A stretch of DNA of 64,000 bases, taken from NCBI RefSeq assembly GCF_900120335.1, contig NZ_LT635477.1, positions 868,001 to 932,000 of the forward strand, in the 5' to 3' direction. The notes beneath the pieces are model-generated. The model ran no database searches, had not been told where the DNA came from, and saw only the letters and a program-made list of their open reading frames with translations. This DNA comes from Helicobacter pylori (GTDB taxonomy: Bacteria; Campylobacterota; Campylobacteria; Campylobacterales; Helicobacteraceae). Below are positions 28,268-40,013 of this stretch, in pieces. Made by a program: the position numbers and the translations under genes. The first letter of the stretch is position 1; each line of letters opens with the position of its first letter.

Positions 28268-28858
28268 TTATAAGAGCGTTTTTAAAAAGCGTTCAACTTG
28301 CTTATTTAAATCTTTCAAACTGGAGCTGTTGTCTATAATGTAATCGCTCATGGTGCGTTTTTGCTCTATATCCATTTGACAAGCTAAGCGCTGCAAAATT
28401 TCAGCTTCTTTGAGTTTGTCTCGCTCTAAAAGGCGCTCAATCTGTAAAGACCTAGGCGCATAGATTAACACCACCCTACTCACAGGATAGCGTTTTTTAC
28501 CCCCCACTTCAAAAAACAAAGGGATGTCTAAAAAATACGCTTGATGATCCTTTTCTAATTCACAGGCTTTTTTAAGCATGCATTCACGGATTAAGGGGTG
28601 TAAAAAATCCTCTAGCCACTTTAATTTATTAGCATTTTGAAACACGATCGCGCCAAGTTTTTTTCTGTTAAGAATATCTTTTTCTAAAATATCTGATCCA
28701 AAATGTTGGGCGATCTCTAGCCGATGCTCTTGCAATAATTGGTGGGCGATCTTATCCGCATCTAAAATTTCATAGCCTTGCGATTCTAATATTTTAAGGG
28801 TGGTGCTTTTACCGGTGCCTATCCCCCCTGTGAGAGCGATAGCGTTTTTTAAGATCAT
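28268..28858 (-). CDS. coaE: Dephospho-CoA kinase CoaE
   Basis: 196 residues. Phosphorylates the 3'-OH of dephospho-CoA, the last step of CoA synthesis. P-loop ALTGGIGTGKSTT lies at residues ~8-20, DADKIAHQLL follows (the conserved DAD), and the lid segment contains RLLERDKLKEAEILQRLACQM. Three further CoA genes, coaBC and coaX, are also in the window. It starts 2 bp after the speE stop. Confidence 0.94.
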   Translation of the reverse strand: MILKNAIALTGGIGTGKSTTLKILESQGYEILDADKIAHQLLQEHRLEIAQHFGSDILEKDILNRKKLGAIVFQNANKLKWLEDFLHPLIRECMLKKACELEKDHQAYFLDIPLFFEVGGKKRYPVSRVVLIYAPRSLQIERLLERDKLKEAEILQRLACQMDIEQKRTMSDYIIDNSSSLKDLNKQVERFLKTLL

Positions 28859-28859
28859 T

Positions 28860-29648
28860 TTAAGATTTGATATTGTCTTTAAAGACTTCTTGTAAATTTT
28901 TAGGCAAAGCGAATGCAGCCCTATGAATGTCTTCGTTATAGTATCTCACGCTTTTTAGCGCTTCTATTTTTGGCGTCATTAGATCTTTTAAGGGGTGGGT
29001 TTTAAAAGAAGCGTAAATATAACCCTTATTGCTCAAAATCCTTAAAGGCGCTACAAAAGGCATGGCAATAGGAAAAAAGTCGCCCAAGTTTTTAAGGGCG
29101 TTTTGCATGCTCACATGCTCTAATAACGGGTGTTTGGCTACCGAAATAAACACCCCATCTTCTTTAAGCATTCTTTTTAAACCATCCACTTTATGAATAT
29201 CCGGCTCTTGCAAGCAAAGGATCAAATCGTATTTTTTAATGTCTAAATCTAAAAGTTGTTTAGCGTGCGTGAAATTCTTGTTATTTTTCACTTCATGGAA
29301 ATGGGGGAAAAAACTAATAAAGCTATCCAAAATCTTTTCATCCGCTTGCACAAAATCTATACGCGTGTCGTATTTAAAAAGCTGGTGGGCTAATTCCAAA
29401 TCAAACCCATCCACAATCAAAACCTCTTTAAGCTCTTTCTTGGTGCAACCCCCCATATGAGCGAGCAACTCGCTTTCAATGTGCAAAAAATTCTTGAACA
29501 ATAATTGGCGGTTGAGCATCGCAATTTCACCAAAATCCTTAGATTTAAAAATCTCTAAGATATTATGCTCGCTTCTCACATCTAATAATTTCGCTTCTAT
29601 GGTGTATTCTTTACGCAAATACGGCGTGATTTCTTGGGTGATCCACAT
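28860..29648 (-). CDS. speE: Spermidine synthase SpeE (divergent active site)
   Basis: 262 residues from the ATG at 29646-29648, which follows an AAGGA ribosome site; an ATG 36 bp upstream lacks one. The fold follows spermidine synthase: an N-terminal beta domain ([15 protein letters not shown]) and a Rossmann domain. The key motifs are degenerate. The usual GGGDGG SAM loop reads [15 protein letters not shown], and the usual VDSSDP loop reads [10 protein letters not shown]. The family product is spermidine from putrescine and decarboxylated SAM. From memory, H. pylori SpeE is active despite its divergence. It is upstream of coaE. Confidence 0.82.
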   Translation of the reverse strand: MWITQEITPYLRKEYTIEAKLLDVRSEHNILEIFKSKDFGEIAMLNRQLLFKNFLHIESELLAHMGGCTKKELKEVLIVDGFDLELAHQLFKYDTRIDFVQADEKILDSFISFFPHFHEVKNNKNFTHAKQLLDLDIKKYDLILCLQEPDIHKVDGLKRMLKEDGVFISVAKHPLLEHVSMQNALKNLGDFFPIAMPFVAPLRILSNKGYIYASFKTHPLKDLMTPKIEALKSVRYYNEDIHRAAFALPKNLQEVFKDNIKS

Positions 29649-29740
29649 ATAACATTCCTTAGTTTGCTTTTTAACAATATCCATGCCTTTGAAACGCTAA
29701 CATGCTACCCAAAAAAATCTAAATTATCGTAATAAACGCC

Positions 29741-30631
29741 CTAACTTTCCTTAAGACATTCTAAAAAAAGTTCCGTATCGCTCTTAAAGCGCTCTTTTTT
29801 AAAATCCAAATCAATACTGATGGCTTTATGCTGGCTGTCTAATTTATCGGTTGAATGTTTTTTTAACACCATTTGACACTTTGAAATCTCCATGGTATCT
29901 AAAGCCTTATTCTCTATCGTATAAACATTATCGCTCTTTTTTTCTAACAAAAAGGATTCATAAAAAGGCCTTAAACTCAAATCGCTGTCATTGGTGGTAT
30001 AAACATACGAAGAAATTTTGCCCTTAAATTGCGCGATTTGCGTTTTAGTGTCATTAAAAGTGAAAGTTTGGATCTGGCGATCTTTATCGTTTTGATCTTT
30101 TAAAAAACGCTTCAAGGCTTTGGATTTGATTTCTACCAACCATTGATCCCCTTCTTTACTCATCACAATATCCCCATCCTTTAGGGGGTAGAAATTTTGT
30201 TGGGAATATTCAATGAGTTTTGGATTTTTTGTTTTTCTTTTCGGTTTGTAAAGGAACGGGTTTTTTATATCATTATTAGCATTGTTAGTGTTGTTATCAG
30301 ACTCATTTGGGTATAAGGGTGGGTTTTTTTCATTATTATCGCTTGGCTCATTCAATAAAATCACAGAATTTTCAGGGTTAAAAGAATTGTCCTCATCTTT
30401 AGTCAGTTGGAAAAAAGCGTTTCTTTCCTCTATAGGCTGATACACCATGTTTTGTAAAAAAATCGTTTCGCTAAAGACTTCATAATCCGAATCCACATAG
30501 CTAGGGCGTTTAGAGCCGTCATTTTCTTGCTCTTGGGCTTTTTTTTGTAATTTGATAAAGCTCTCTTGCGAGCAAGCTAAAAAGCATATTAAAATCATTA
30601 TTACCACGCCTATTTTTTTGACTAAAAACAA
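29741..30631 (-). CDS. Lipoprotein of unknown function
   Basis: 296 residues. The N-terminal signal MILICFLACSQES contains a lipobox (FLAC) with the lipidated Cys near residue 20. An Asn/Asp/Pro-rich stretch (~85-130) follows and looks disordered. The C-terminal ~165 residues form a folded, strand-rich domain with a Cys late in the chain (ISKCQMV and LFLECLKES). I do not recognise the family. It is divergent from der, whose start is 76 bp to the right. Confidence 0.65.
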   Translation of the reverse strand: MFLVKKIGVVIMILICFLACSQESFIKLQKKAQEQENDGSKRPSYVDSDYEVFSETIFLQNMVYQPIEERNAFFQLTKDEDNSFNPENSVILLNEPSDNNEKNPPLYPNESDNNTNNANNDIKNPFLYKPKRKTKNPKLIEYSQQNFYPLKDGDIVMSKEGDQWLVEIKSKALKRFLKDQNDKDRQIQTFTFNDTKTQIAQFKGKISSYVYTTNDSDLSLRPFYESFLLEKKSDNVYTIENKALDTMEISKCQMVLKKHSTDKLDSQHKAISIDLDFKKERFKSDTELFLECLKES

Positions 30632-30707
30632 TGCTAGACCCTTATTTAAGCTTTAAATAACTATAATATTGTAATCTAATTTTGATTAAATTGAAGCGAT
30701 AAAAAAG

Positions 30708-32099
30708 ATGAATACAACCCATAAAACTTTAAAAACCATTGCGATTTTAGGCCAGCCTAATGTGGGGAAAAGCTCACTATTTAACCGCCTGGCTAGAGAA
30801 AGGATCGCTATCACTTCAGATTTTGCAGGCACCACACGAGACATTAACAAACGAAAAATCGCATTGAACGGTCATGAAGTGGAATTGTTAGACACAGGAG
30901 GCATGGCTAAAGACGCTCTTTTGTCTAAAGAAATCAAAGCGTTTAATTTAAAAGCCGCTCAAATGAGCGATTTGATTTTGTATGTTGTGGATGGCAAGTC
31001 TATCCCTAGCGATGAAGATCTTAAGCTTTTTAGAGAGGTTTTTAAGATCAACCCTAACTGCTTTTTAGTGATCAATAAAATTGATAACGACAAAGAAAAA
31101 GAGCGAGCTTATGCGTTTTCTTCTTTTGGCATGCCAAAAAGTTTTAATATCTCCGTTTCGCACAATAGGGGCATTAGCGCATTAATTGATGCGGTATTGA
31201 ACGCATTGAATTTAAACCAAATCATGGAGCAAGATTTGGATACGGATATTTTAGAGAGTTTAGAAGCCTCTAATAACGCATCAAAAGAAGAAAATAAAGA
31301 AGAAGAAATCATTCAAGTAGGCATCATTGGGAGGGTGAATGTGGGCAAAAGTTCGCTTTTAAACGCGCTCACAAAAAAAGAAAGGAGTCTTGTCTCTAGC
31401 GTGGCTGGCACGACCATTGACCCCATAGATGAAACCATTCTAATAGGCGATCAAAAAATTTGCTTCGTGGATACCGCTGGCATCAGGCATAGGGGTAAAA
31501 TCTTAGGCATTGAAAAATACGCGCTAGAACGCACGCAAAAAGCCTTAGAAAAATCCCACATCGCGCTTTTAGTGTTAGACGTGAGCGCTCCTTTTGTGGA
31601 ATTGGACGAAAAGATCAGCTCCTTAGCGGATAAACACTCTTTAGGCATCATTCTTATTTTAAACAAATGGGACATCCGCTACGCCCCCTATAAAGAGATC
31701 ATGGCAACCTTAAAAAGGAAATTCCGCTTTTTAGAATACGCCCCTGTGATCACAACCAGCTGCTTAAAAGCGCGCCATATAGATGAAATCAAGCATAAAA
31801 TCATAGAAGTCTATGAGTGTTTTTCCAGACGCATTCCCACAAGCTCACTCAATAGCGTGATTTTTCAAGCCACCCAAAAACACCCCTTGCCAAGCGATGG
31901 CGGGAAATTAGTGAAAGTATATTACGCCACGCAATTTGCCACCAAACCCCCTCAAATCTCTCTTATCATGAATCGCCCTAAAGCCTTGCATTTCAGTTAC
32001 AAACGCTATTTGATCAACACTTTAAGGAAAGAATTTAATTTTTTAGGCACGCCTTTAATCCTTAACGCTAAAGATAAAAAGAGCGCTCAACAGAATTAA
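30708..32099 (+). CDS. der: GTPase Der (EngA)
   Basis: 463 residues, two tandem GTPase domains plus a KH-like domain. G1 motifs are GQPNVGKSS (near 16) and GRVNVGKSS (near 210). The first domain has TTRD (G2) and DTGG (G3); the second has DTAG and NKWD (G4). Between the domains is an acidic linker (~185-200). It acts in 50S ribosome assembly. It has its own gap upstream and hup follows. Confidence 0.96.
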   Translation: MNTTHKTLKTIAILGQPNVGKSSLFNRLARERIAITSDFAGTTRDINKRKIALNGHEVELLDTGGMAKDALLSKEIKAFNLKAAQMSDLILYVVDGKSIPSDEDLKLFREVFKINPNCFLVINKIDNDKEKERAYAFSSFGMPKSFNISVSHNRGISALIDAVLNALNLNQIMEQDLDTDILESLEASNNASKEENKEEEIIQVGIIGRVNVGKSSLLNALTKKERSLVSSVAGTTIDPIDETILIGDQKICFVDTAGIRHRGKILGIEKYALERTQKALEKSHIALLVLDVSAPFVELDEKISSLADKHSLGIILILNKWDIRYAPYKEIMATLKRKFRFLEYAPVITTSCLKARHIDEIKHKIIEVYECFSRRIPTSSLNSVIFQATQKHPLPSDGGKLVKVYYATQFATKPPQISLIMNRPKALHFSYKRYLINTLRKEFNFLGTPLILNAKDKKSAQQN

Positions 32100-32162
32100 A
32101 TTTTTTATGCATTAAACCCCCTTAAAAAAGCGTTTTTGCTTGATTTATCTTTAGGATTTGAT

Positions 32163-32168
32163 TATAAT
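32163..32168 (+). promoter_or_regulatory. -10 box of hup
   Basis: TATAAT in GATTATAATTACC, 73 bp upstream of the hup ATG at 32241. The leader contains AAAAGGGG as the ribosome-binding site. Confidence 0.65.
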
Positions 32169-32240
32169 TACCGCTCAATCAGCTAGGCTAAGCGGTTGAA
32201 TCGCTTGGTTTTGGCATCCATTAGAAAAGGGGTTATCCAC

Positions 32241-32525
32241 ATGAACAAAGCGGAATTTATTGATTTGGTTAAAGAAGCGGGTAAATACAACAGCAAAAGA
32301 GAAGCTGAAGAAGCGATCAACGCCTTTACTCTGGCGGTAGAGACAGCTTTAAGCAAGGGTGAGAGCGTGGAGTTGGTTGGTTTTGGCAAATTTGAAACCG
32401 CAGAGCAAAAAGGCAAAGAGGGTAAAGTGCCAGGAAGCGATAAAACTTATAAAACTGAAGACAAACGAGTGCCTAAATTCAAACCCGGCAAAATCCTTAA
32501 ACAAAAAGTTGAAGAAGGCAAGTGA
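32241..32525 (+). CDS. hup: DNA-binding protein HU
   Basis: 94 residues from the ATG at 32241 (MNKAEFIDLV). An in-frame ATG at 32196 would prefix an unrelated 15-residue tail and lacks a ribosome site. HU fold: two helices, then the arm segment VELVGFGKFETAEQK, then the DNA-contacting loop ending RVPKFKPGK. A nucleoid protein that bends DNA. Only one HU gene is seen, so a homodimer is expected. tRNA-Arg follows 60 bp later and may be co-transcribed. Confidence 0.96.
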   Translation: MNKAEFIDLVKEAGKYNSKREAEEAINAFTLAVETALSKGESVELVGFGKFETAEQKGKEGKVPGSDKTYKTEDKRVPKFKPGKILKQKVEEGK

Positions 32526-32585
32526 GTCTGATTCACTCGGCAAGGGGCTTATCAGTTGGTAAGTTTCTTGCTTACTTAATAAAAT

Positions 32586-32662
32586 GTCCTTGTAGCTCAG
32601 CTGGATAGAGCGTATGATTCCTAATCGTAAGGTCGTGGGTTCGAATCCCGCCAAGGACACCA
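32586..32662 (+). tRNA. tRNA-Arg (CCU anticodon)
   Basis: Acceptor stem GTCCTTG pairs with CAAGGAC, with discriminator A and an encoded CCA at 32660-32662 (77 nt in total). The anticodon stem TATGA/TCGTA encloses TTCCTAA, giving anticodon CCT, which reads AGG. The T arm GTGGG-TTCGAAT-CCCGC is canonical. Confidence 0.93.
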
Positions 32663-32825
32663 TTCGCACTATTTTCACTATCATAAGAATTTAAAATAAT
32701 CGTTGTTTTAAAAAGGTTAGTGATTATAAAGAAATTAAAAACCCTTTTTGAATCATTTTAAAAAATTTTTACTTTATTCTTTAAAGAAGCACTCAAAACA
32801 ATTATTTTCTTTTTCATCTTATTTA

Positions 32826-33045
32826 AAAAATATTCAAAGCATTTTACAATTAAAAAGATCTTTCAAAAAGCAAGCGATAACCTCTATAAAAGCACTCTTT
32901 AAGGGGTTTTTAGTTGTGGGTTGTAGGGGAGGATTTTTCAAAATGCCCCCTATCCTAATTAAGAAATGAGTTTAAAAATCAAACTTAAAAAATGGGTTTT
33001 ATCATAAAATAAAAACTTAAAACGATACAATCAAGCCATTAAAAT
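32826..33045 (+). repeat. Dispersed G-rich module, copy B
   Basis: Same element order as copy A at 22776: ATTTTACAATTAAAAAG, AAGCAAGCGATAAC, AAAAGCACTCTTTAAGGGG, GTTGTGGGTTGTAGGGGAGG, then CAAAATGCCCCCTATCC, then TTTTATCATAAAA and AAAACGATACAATC. The G and C runs can pair. It lies in the 571-bp gap between tRNA-Arg and the LPP20-like gene. A plus-strand frame of 73 codons across it shows decayed similarity to the translated copies and is not annotated as a gene. Confidence 0.6.
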
Positions 33046-33193
33046 CCCCCTTTTTAAAAATTCTAGTTATCCCTATTAAAAATTGAGAAAGCCAAAAAAT
33101 AAATCATAATCCCCTAGACTTTAAATTAAATTAAAAACTCACTAACCTTAAGCTTAGTAAAAATATCCGCATGACAAATCCATTCAAAAATGA

Positions 33194-33199
33194 TATAAT
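33194..33199 (+). promoter_or_regulatory. -10 box of the LPP20-like gene
   Basis: TATAAT in TGATATAATACCC, 40 bp before the ATG at 33234. It lies downstream of an in-frame ATG at 33171 and so rules that start out. Confidence 0.65.
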
Positions 33200-33233
33200 A
33201 CCCCTTAATGAATTCATTTTAAGGAAAATGCCC

Positions 33234-33839
33234 ATGCGTTTGCACACTGCCTTTTTTGGTATTAATTCGTTGCTTGTCGCCACTCTTTTGATAAGCGGTT
33301 GCAGTCTCTTTAAAAAGCGTAACACTAACGCTCAGCTAATCCCCCCTTCAGCTAACGGGTTGCAAGCCCCCATTTATCCCCCAACCAATTTCACCCCCAG
33401 AAAGAGCATTCAGCCTCTCCCAAGCCCTCGCCTTGAGAATAACGATCAGCCCATTATTAGCTCTAATCCCACTAATGCTATCCCTAACACCCCTATTCTC
33501 ACGCCTAATAATGTCATTGAGTTGAATGCGGTGGGCATGGGTGTGGCTCCAGAATCCACCATTTCGCCCTCTCAAGCCCTAGCTTTGGCCAAGCGAGCGG
33601 CTATCGTTGATGGCTACCGCCAGTTGGGTGAAAAAATGTATGGTATTAGAGTGAACGCTCAAGACACCGTCAAAGACATGGTTTTACAAAATTCCGTGAT
33701 TAAAACCAGAGTCAATGCCCTCATTCGTAACGCTGAAATCACTGAGACCATCTATAAAGACGGCTTGTGCCAGGTGAGCATGGAGCTTAAATTAGACGGC
33801 AGGATTTGGTATCGTATTTTGAGCGGAGCGAGAGGATAA
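33234..33839 (+). CDS. LPP20-family lipoprotein
   Basis: 201 residues from the ATG at 33234; AAGGA ends 8 bp before it. ATG 33228 is too close to that site and 33171 is before the promoter. MRLHTAFFGINSLLVATLLISGC is a lipoprotein signal with lipobox ISGC (Cys23). The C-terminal half is an LPP20-like domain: QALALAKRAAIVDGYRQLGEKMYG, then EITETIYKDGLCQVSMELKLDG. LPP20 is a surface lipoprotein antigen; this paralogue's role is unknown. It heads a unit with a second lipoprotein and a FadL-like porin. Confidence 0.8.
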   Translation: MRLHTAFFGINSLLVATLLISGCSLFKKRNTNAQLIPPSANGLQAPIYPPTNFTPRKSIQPLPSPRLENNDQPIISSNPTNAIPNTPILTPNNVIELNAVGMGVAPESTISPSQALALAKRAAIVDGYRQLGEKMYGIRVNAQDTVKDMVLQNSVIKTRVNALIRNAEITETIYKDGLCQVSMELKLDGRIWYRILSGARG

Positions 33840-33858
33840 ACTCTCTCACTCTATAATC

Positions 33859-34476
33859 ATGCGGTATTTTAGAAGCGCTTTTTTATTATTTTTCATGACG
33901 CTTTTTTTTGTCTCTTGCTCCAAGCACCCTTTTTCTAAGCAAACCCCCAAAACTAGGGAGCAGATCAGACAAGAAGAAGCCAATAAAAAAAGAGAAGAGA
34001 CTTTAAATGCCTTGCGCCAATTCAGACTCATTTACATTAACACGCCGGTTTTTCGCTTTTATGATTACGGCACGATCAAAACCGATAAAGACCACAATAC
34101 TGAAGTAACCCTTTATAAGCTCAGTCAAAAAGTGGGCGATATTTACATGACTAAACGAAGCATTTGTTTTAGCCAAAAATGTTCGGCCAAATGGATTGCT
34201 GCAAGGGATTTGTTTGGTAAGGTGAGCTATGGGGATTTGTTTGATGACATTGTTTTAGGGAGGGATATTTTTAAAGGTTTAGGGAAACGCCACCTAACCC
34301 CTGAATACGTGATCCAAAGGTTTCAAAAAAGCGGGGAAATTATCCTTTATGAAAGAAAAAATGGTCTGATTTCTTTCCAGAATTTGACGCAAAAAATTGC
34401 TATTAGGATTGAACCCTATGAGCCTTCTTTGCAAGATTTAGAAGATAATGAAAACGCTGATAGCGAGCTTCAATGA
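33859..34476 (+). CDS. Lipoprotein of unknown function, linked to LPP20-like and FadL genes
   Basis: 205 residues. The N-terminus has a hydrophobic signal FLLFFMTLFFVSC with lipobox FVSC (Cys near residue 20) followed by SKHPFSKQ. The rest is strand-rich and charged, with CFSQKCS near residue 108 giving a possible cysteine pair. It ends in an acidic tail (EDNENADSELQ). It starts 19 bp after the LPP20-like gene and its stop overlaps the start of the FadL-like gene by 4 bp. The family is unrecognised; an envelope role is inferred from the lipobox and neighbours. Confidence 0.7.
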   Translation: MRYFRSAFLLFFMTLFFVSCSKHPFSKQTPKTREQIRQEEANKKREETLNALRQFRLIYINTPVFRFYDYGTIKTDKDHNTEVTLYKLSQKVGDIYMTKRSICFSQKCSAKWIAARDLFGKVSYGDLFDDIVLGRDIFKGLGKRHLTPEYVIQRFQKSGEIILYERKNGLISFQNLTQKIAIRIEPYEPSLQDLEDNENADSELQ

Positions 34477-36236
34477 AAAACTTTTCCCCACTCTATTGTC
34501 TTAAAAAGCTCAAAAAACGCCATTTAATCGCTCTGAGCCTGCCTTTGCTTTCTTATGCGAATGGCTTTAAAATCCAAGAGCAAAGCTTGAATGGCACGGC
34601 TTTAGGCTCGGCGTATGTCGCTGGGGCTAGGGGCGCTGACGCTTCCTTTTACAACCCGGCGAATATGGGCTTTACTAACGATTGGGGCGAAAACAGAAGC
34701 GAATTTGAAATGACCACCACCGTGATTAACATTCCAGCCTTTAGCTTTAAAGTCCCTACGACCAATCAAGGCTTGTATTCGGTAACGAGTTTAGAAATTG
34801 ATAAAAGCCAACAAAATATTTTAGGCATCATCAACACTATAGGGCTTGGCAATATCCTTAAAGCGCTTGGCAATGTGGCCGCTACCAACGGCTTATCACA
34901 AGCAATCAATCGTGTTCAAGGGCTTATGAATCTAACCAATCAAAAAGTCGTAACCCTCGCTTCAAAACCTGACACTCAGATCGTGAATGGCTGGACGGGC
35001 ACGACTAATTTTGTTTTACCTAAATTCTTTTATAAAACGCGCACGCATAACGGCTTCACTTTTGGGGGGAGTTTCACCGCTCCTAGTGGACTAGGCATGA
35101 AATGGAATGGTAAGGGGGGGGAATTTTTGCATGACGTTTTTATCATGATGGTAGAGCTTGCCCCTAGCATGAGCTACACTATCAATAAACGCTTTTCAGT
35201 GGGTGTGGGTTTAAGAGGGCTTTATGCGACCGGGAGCTTTAATAACACCGTTTATGTGCCTTTAGAGGGCGCTTCAGTTTTGAGCGCGGAGCAAATCTTA
35301 AACTTGCCCAACAATGTTTTTGCCGATCAAGTGCCAAGTAATATGATGACTTTATTAGGCAATATTGGCTACCAACCGGCGCTTAATTGCCAAAAAGCCG
35401 GTGGGGATATGAGTGATCAGAGCTGTCAAGAGTTTTATAACGGCTTGAAAAAAATCATGGGTTATAGCGGTTTAATCAAAGCGAGCGCGAATCTTTATGG
35501 CACGACTCAAGTCGTGCAAAAGTCTAACGGGCAAGGCGTATCAGGGGGGTATAGAGTGGGTTCGAGTTTGCGTGTGTTTGATCATGGCATGTTTTCTGTG
35601 GTGTATAATTCTTCAGTTACCTTTAACATGAAAGGCGGTTTGGTGGCTATCACAGAGCTTGGCCCTTCTTTGGGGAGCGTTTTGACTAAAGGCAGCTTGA
35701 ATATCAATGTTTCACTCCCCCAAACTTTAAGCTTAGCCTACGCCCACCAATTTTTTAAAGATCGCCTAAGGGTTGAAGGGGTGTTTGAGCGCACCTTCTG
35801 GAGTCAAGGGAATAAATTTTTAGTCACCCCTGATTTTGCGAACGCCACTTACAAAGGCTTGAGCGGGACGGTGGCTTCCTTAGACTCTGAAACGCTTAAA
35901 AAAATGGTAGGCTTAGCGAATTTTAAAAGCGTGATGAACATGGGGGCTGGCTGGAGGGACACCAACACCTTTAGATTAGGGGTAACTTACATGGGTAAAA
36001 GCCTTCGTCTAATGGGTGCTATTGATTATGACCAAGCCCCAAGCCCCCAAGACGCGATAGGTATTCCGGACTCTAATGGCTATACCGTAGCTTTTGGGAC
36101 TAAATACAATTTTAGGGGCTTTGATTTAGGCGTAGCGGGGAGTTTCACTTTTAAGAGCAACCGCTCTAGTTTGTATCAATCCCCAAGTATTGGGCAATTG
36201 AGAATCTTTAGCGCTTCCTTAGGCTATCGCTGGTAA
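34473..36236 (+). CDS. FadL/OmpP1-family outer-membrane protein
   Basis: 587 residues. A signal sequence (LIALSLPLLSYA) precedes the FadL N-terminal hallmark NGFKIQEQSLNGTALGSAYVAGARGADASFYNPANMGF (in parts): the NPA motif and N-terminal hatch strand. The C-terminus ends SLGYRW, an aromatic barrel-closing residue. FadL proteins pass hydrophobic compounds across the outer membrane. A G8 tract at 35115-35122 is in the coding sequence. Its ATG overlaps the preceding lipoprotein stop (ATGA). It is followed by pseB after 3 bp. Confidence 0.85.
   Translation: MKNFSPLYCLKKLKKRHLIALSLPLLSYANGFKIQEQSLNGTALGSAYVAGARGADASFYNPANMGFTNDWGENRSEFEMTTTVINIPAFSFKVPTTNQGLYSVTSLEIDKSQQNILGIINTIGLGNILKALGNVAATNGLSQAINRVQGLMNLTNQKVVTLASKPDTQIVNGWTGTTNFVLPKFFYKTRTHNGFTFGGSFTAPSGLGMKWNGKGGEFLHDVFIMMVELAPSMSYTINKRFSVGVGLRGLYATGSFNNTVYVPLEGASVLSAEQILNLPNNVFADQVPSNMMTLLGNIGYQPALNCQKAGGDMSDQSCQEFYNGLKKIMGYSGLIKASANLYGTTQVVQKSNGQGVSGGYRVGSSLRVFDHGMFSVVYNSSVTFNMKGGLVAITELGPSLGSVLTKGSLNINVSLPQTLSLAYAHQFFKDRLRVEGVFERTFWSQGNKFLVTPDFANATYKGLSGTVASLDSETLKKMVGLANFKSVMNMGAGWRDTNTFRLGVTYMGKSLRLMGAIDYDQAPSPQDAIGIPDSNGYTVAFGTKYNFRGFDLGVAGSFTFKSNRSSLYQSPSIGQLRIFSASLGYRW
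35115..35122 (+). repeat. G8 tract inside the FadL-like gene
   Basis: Eight G residues across codons AAG GGG GGG GAA. A one-base change would truncate the porin after about 215 residues. The tract is short for a phase-variable tract, so switching may be rare. Confidence 0.6.
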
Positions 36237-38514
<2,278 letters not shown>

Positions 38515-38515
<1 letters not shown>

Positions 38516-39252
38516 TGCTAGAAGCCCTAAATGCCCTAAACCAGCTTAATGCCCTTCATTCCAAAAACGCCGCGCACCATTTTAACGCCACTTTACCCAT
38601 TCTTTTAAAAGTGCTAGAAAAACAAGATAAAGATCTTTTTCTTTTGCAAGTGGGTAATAAAATTATCCCCACCAAAAGCGAACAGGAATTAAAAATCAAT
38701 CAGCCTTATTTTGCGATCATGCAAAGGAATCAGCTGGGCGATATTGTGCTTAAAAATTTAGTGCCTGCCCCAAAAATCTTAGACGCATTAGACGATTTGC
38801 CAGCCCTTGAAATGAAAAAAATAAAAGAGATATTGAGTGCCAAAGACAACACCCCCCTAAAAGAATACAAAGAACTTTTGAGCGAAAAATTAATCCATGC
38901 TAAAAGCTCGCAAGAGTTTTTGAATACAGCCAACATGCTTTTAAGCTTGCAATCGCAGGTTTTAAGCTTTGTGATTGAAAACGAACGCAAAAAAGCTTTT
39001 TTACAGATGAAAGCCAAAAAACAAAGCGTTGATTTTTACGCTCTGTATCCTAACTTGGGCGAAATTGGCGGCGTTATTTATTTGAAAGAAAAAGAAAAAC
39101 AGCTTTTTTTAAAAACCACCCTCCAAAGGACTCAAGAGGTTTTAAAAGAGGCTCAAAACACCCTTTTAGGCTTTTCTTTTGTGGAAATTGTGTGCGAAAA
39201 AACCCCCATGCTTTTCGCCTTTGAAGAGCGCTTATTGGACACGCTGGGGTAG
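38515..39252 (+). CDS. Uncharacterised protein with FliK-like C-terminal pattern
   Basis: 245 residues, no signal or membrane segment. Residues ~35-75 contain a small beta domain pattern (LLQVGNKIIPTKSEQELKIN, then PYFAIMQRNQLGDIVL), as in the middle part of FliK-type hook-length proteins. The C-terminal ~60 residues (YPNLGEIGGVIYLKEKEKQL, then TTLQRTQEVLKEAQNTLLG) follow the FliK C-terminal pattern LxPxxLGxVxVxL...LVxF...R..L...L..L...G. The usual Gln- and Pro-rich FliK spacer is absent. The assignment is by eye. The ATG shares its A with the coaBC stop (overlap of 1 base). Confidence 0.45.
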
Positions 39253-39259
39253 GATTTTA

Positions 39260-39305
39260 GCGTTTTAAAAACGCCTTTATAATGGATTTAAGCGCTTTTA
39301 AATCC
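39260..39305. terminator. Hairpins between convergent gene ends
   Basis: GCGTTTT/AAAACGC at 39260-39274 and GGATTTAA/TTAAATCC at 39284-39305 lie between the ends of the gene above (39252) and thiE (39360). The second is followed by AATAAAAA on the plus strand. A plausible bidirectional terminator region. Confidence 0.45.
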
Positions 39306-39359
39306 AATAAAAAGCGAGACCCTCTTTTTACTTTAATCCATGCGGAATTTTAAAATCCC

Positions 39360-40013
39360 TCACGCTTTTTTTAAAAGTGTTTCAACCGCTAAGGCTTTAT
39401 CTTTGGCTTGTGTGATCGCGCTAATGACTGCGATACCGCTGAATTTTTGTATTTTTGAAGCGTTATCTGTCGTGATGCCCCCAATCGCTATGAGGGGTTT
39501 TTTTACCCCGCTATCGTGTATTTTTTTTAAAAGATTGACGCCTACAACTTCTTTAGCGTCTTTTTTAGATGGTGTGGGGAAAATAGGGCCTACCCCTAAA
39601 TAGGATACGCTGTCTAAATGGCGCACTTTTAGGACTTGCTCTAAAGTATTGACGCTCAAACCGATAAAAAGACGCTTTTGGCATAAAGTTACTACCTCTT
39701 CTATAGCCATGTCTTCTTGCCCCACATGCACGCCATCAGCCTTTAATTCTAGCGCGAGTCGCACCTCATCATTAATAATAAAAGGCGCGCCGTATTTTTT
39801 GCATAATTTTTGACACTCTAGGGCTAATCGTTTGATTTCAACAGGATCTTGTAAGGCTAAATCGCCTTTTTGGCGGAATTGAAACGCTGTGATTTTAGAT
39901 TGTAAAGCTAATTCTAAAGTGTCTAAAAGCGCATTTATCCTATCGCCTTTTATATGGTAGAAATCTTGCGAACCAGCCACAAACATGAGTTTCAAACAAT
40001 CCGCATCAAACAT
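39360..40013 (-). CDS. thiE: Thiamine-phosphate synthase ThiE
   Basis: 217 residues. Joins HMP-diphosphate with HET-phosphate to make thiamine phosphate. A TIM barrel with QFRQKG (the substrate diphosphate-contacting segment), [26 protein letters not shown] (the conserved ND...ADG.HvGq.D motif), [16 protein letters not shown] and [10 protein letters not shown]. Order thiM-thiD-thiE with 8- and 4-bp overlaps shows a tight operon. No thiC or thiG is in the window, so the set is a salvage pathway. Confidence 0.94.
   Translation of the reverse strand: MFDADCLKLMFVAGSQDFYHIKGDRINALLDTLELALQSKITAFQFRQKGDLALQDPVEIKRLALECQKLCKKYGAPFIINDEVRLALELKADGVHVGQEDMAIEEVVTLCQKRLFIGLSVNTLEQVLKVRHLDSVSYLGVGPIFPTPSKKDAKEVVGVNLLKKIHDSGVKKPLIAIGGITTDNASKIQKFSGIAVISAITQAKDKALAVETLLKKA

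Noticed and set aside
32748-32969. 73-codon plus-strand frame after tRNA-Arg
   Set aside because: It spans the dispersed G-rich module, has no ribosome-binding site, and its other copies are broken by stops; a decayed repeat is the better reading.
33171-33233. Upstream ATG for the LPP20-like gene
   Set aside because: It lies before the TATAAT at 33194 and would hide the lipoprotein signal behind 21 residues.
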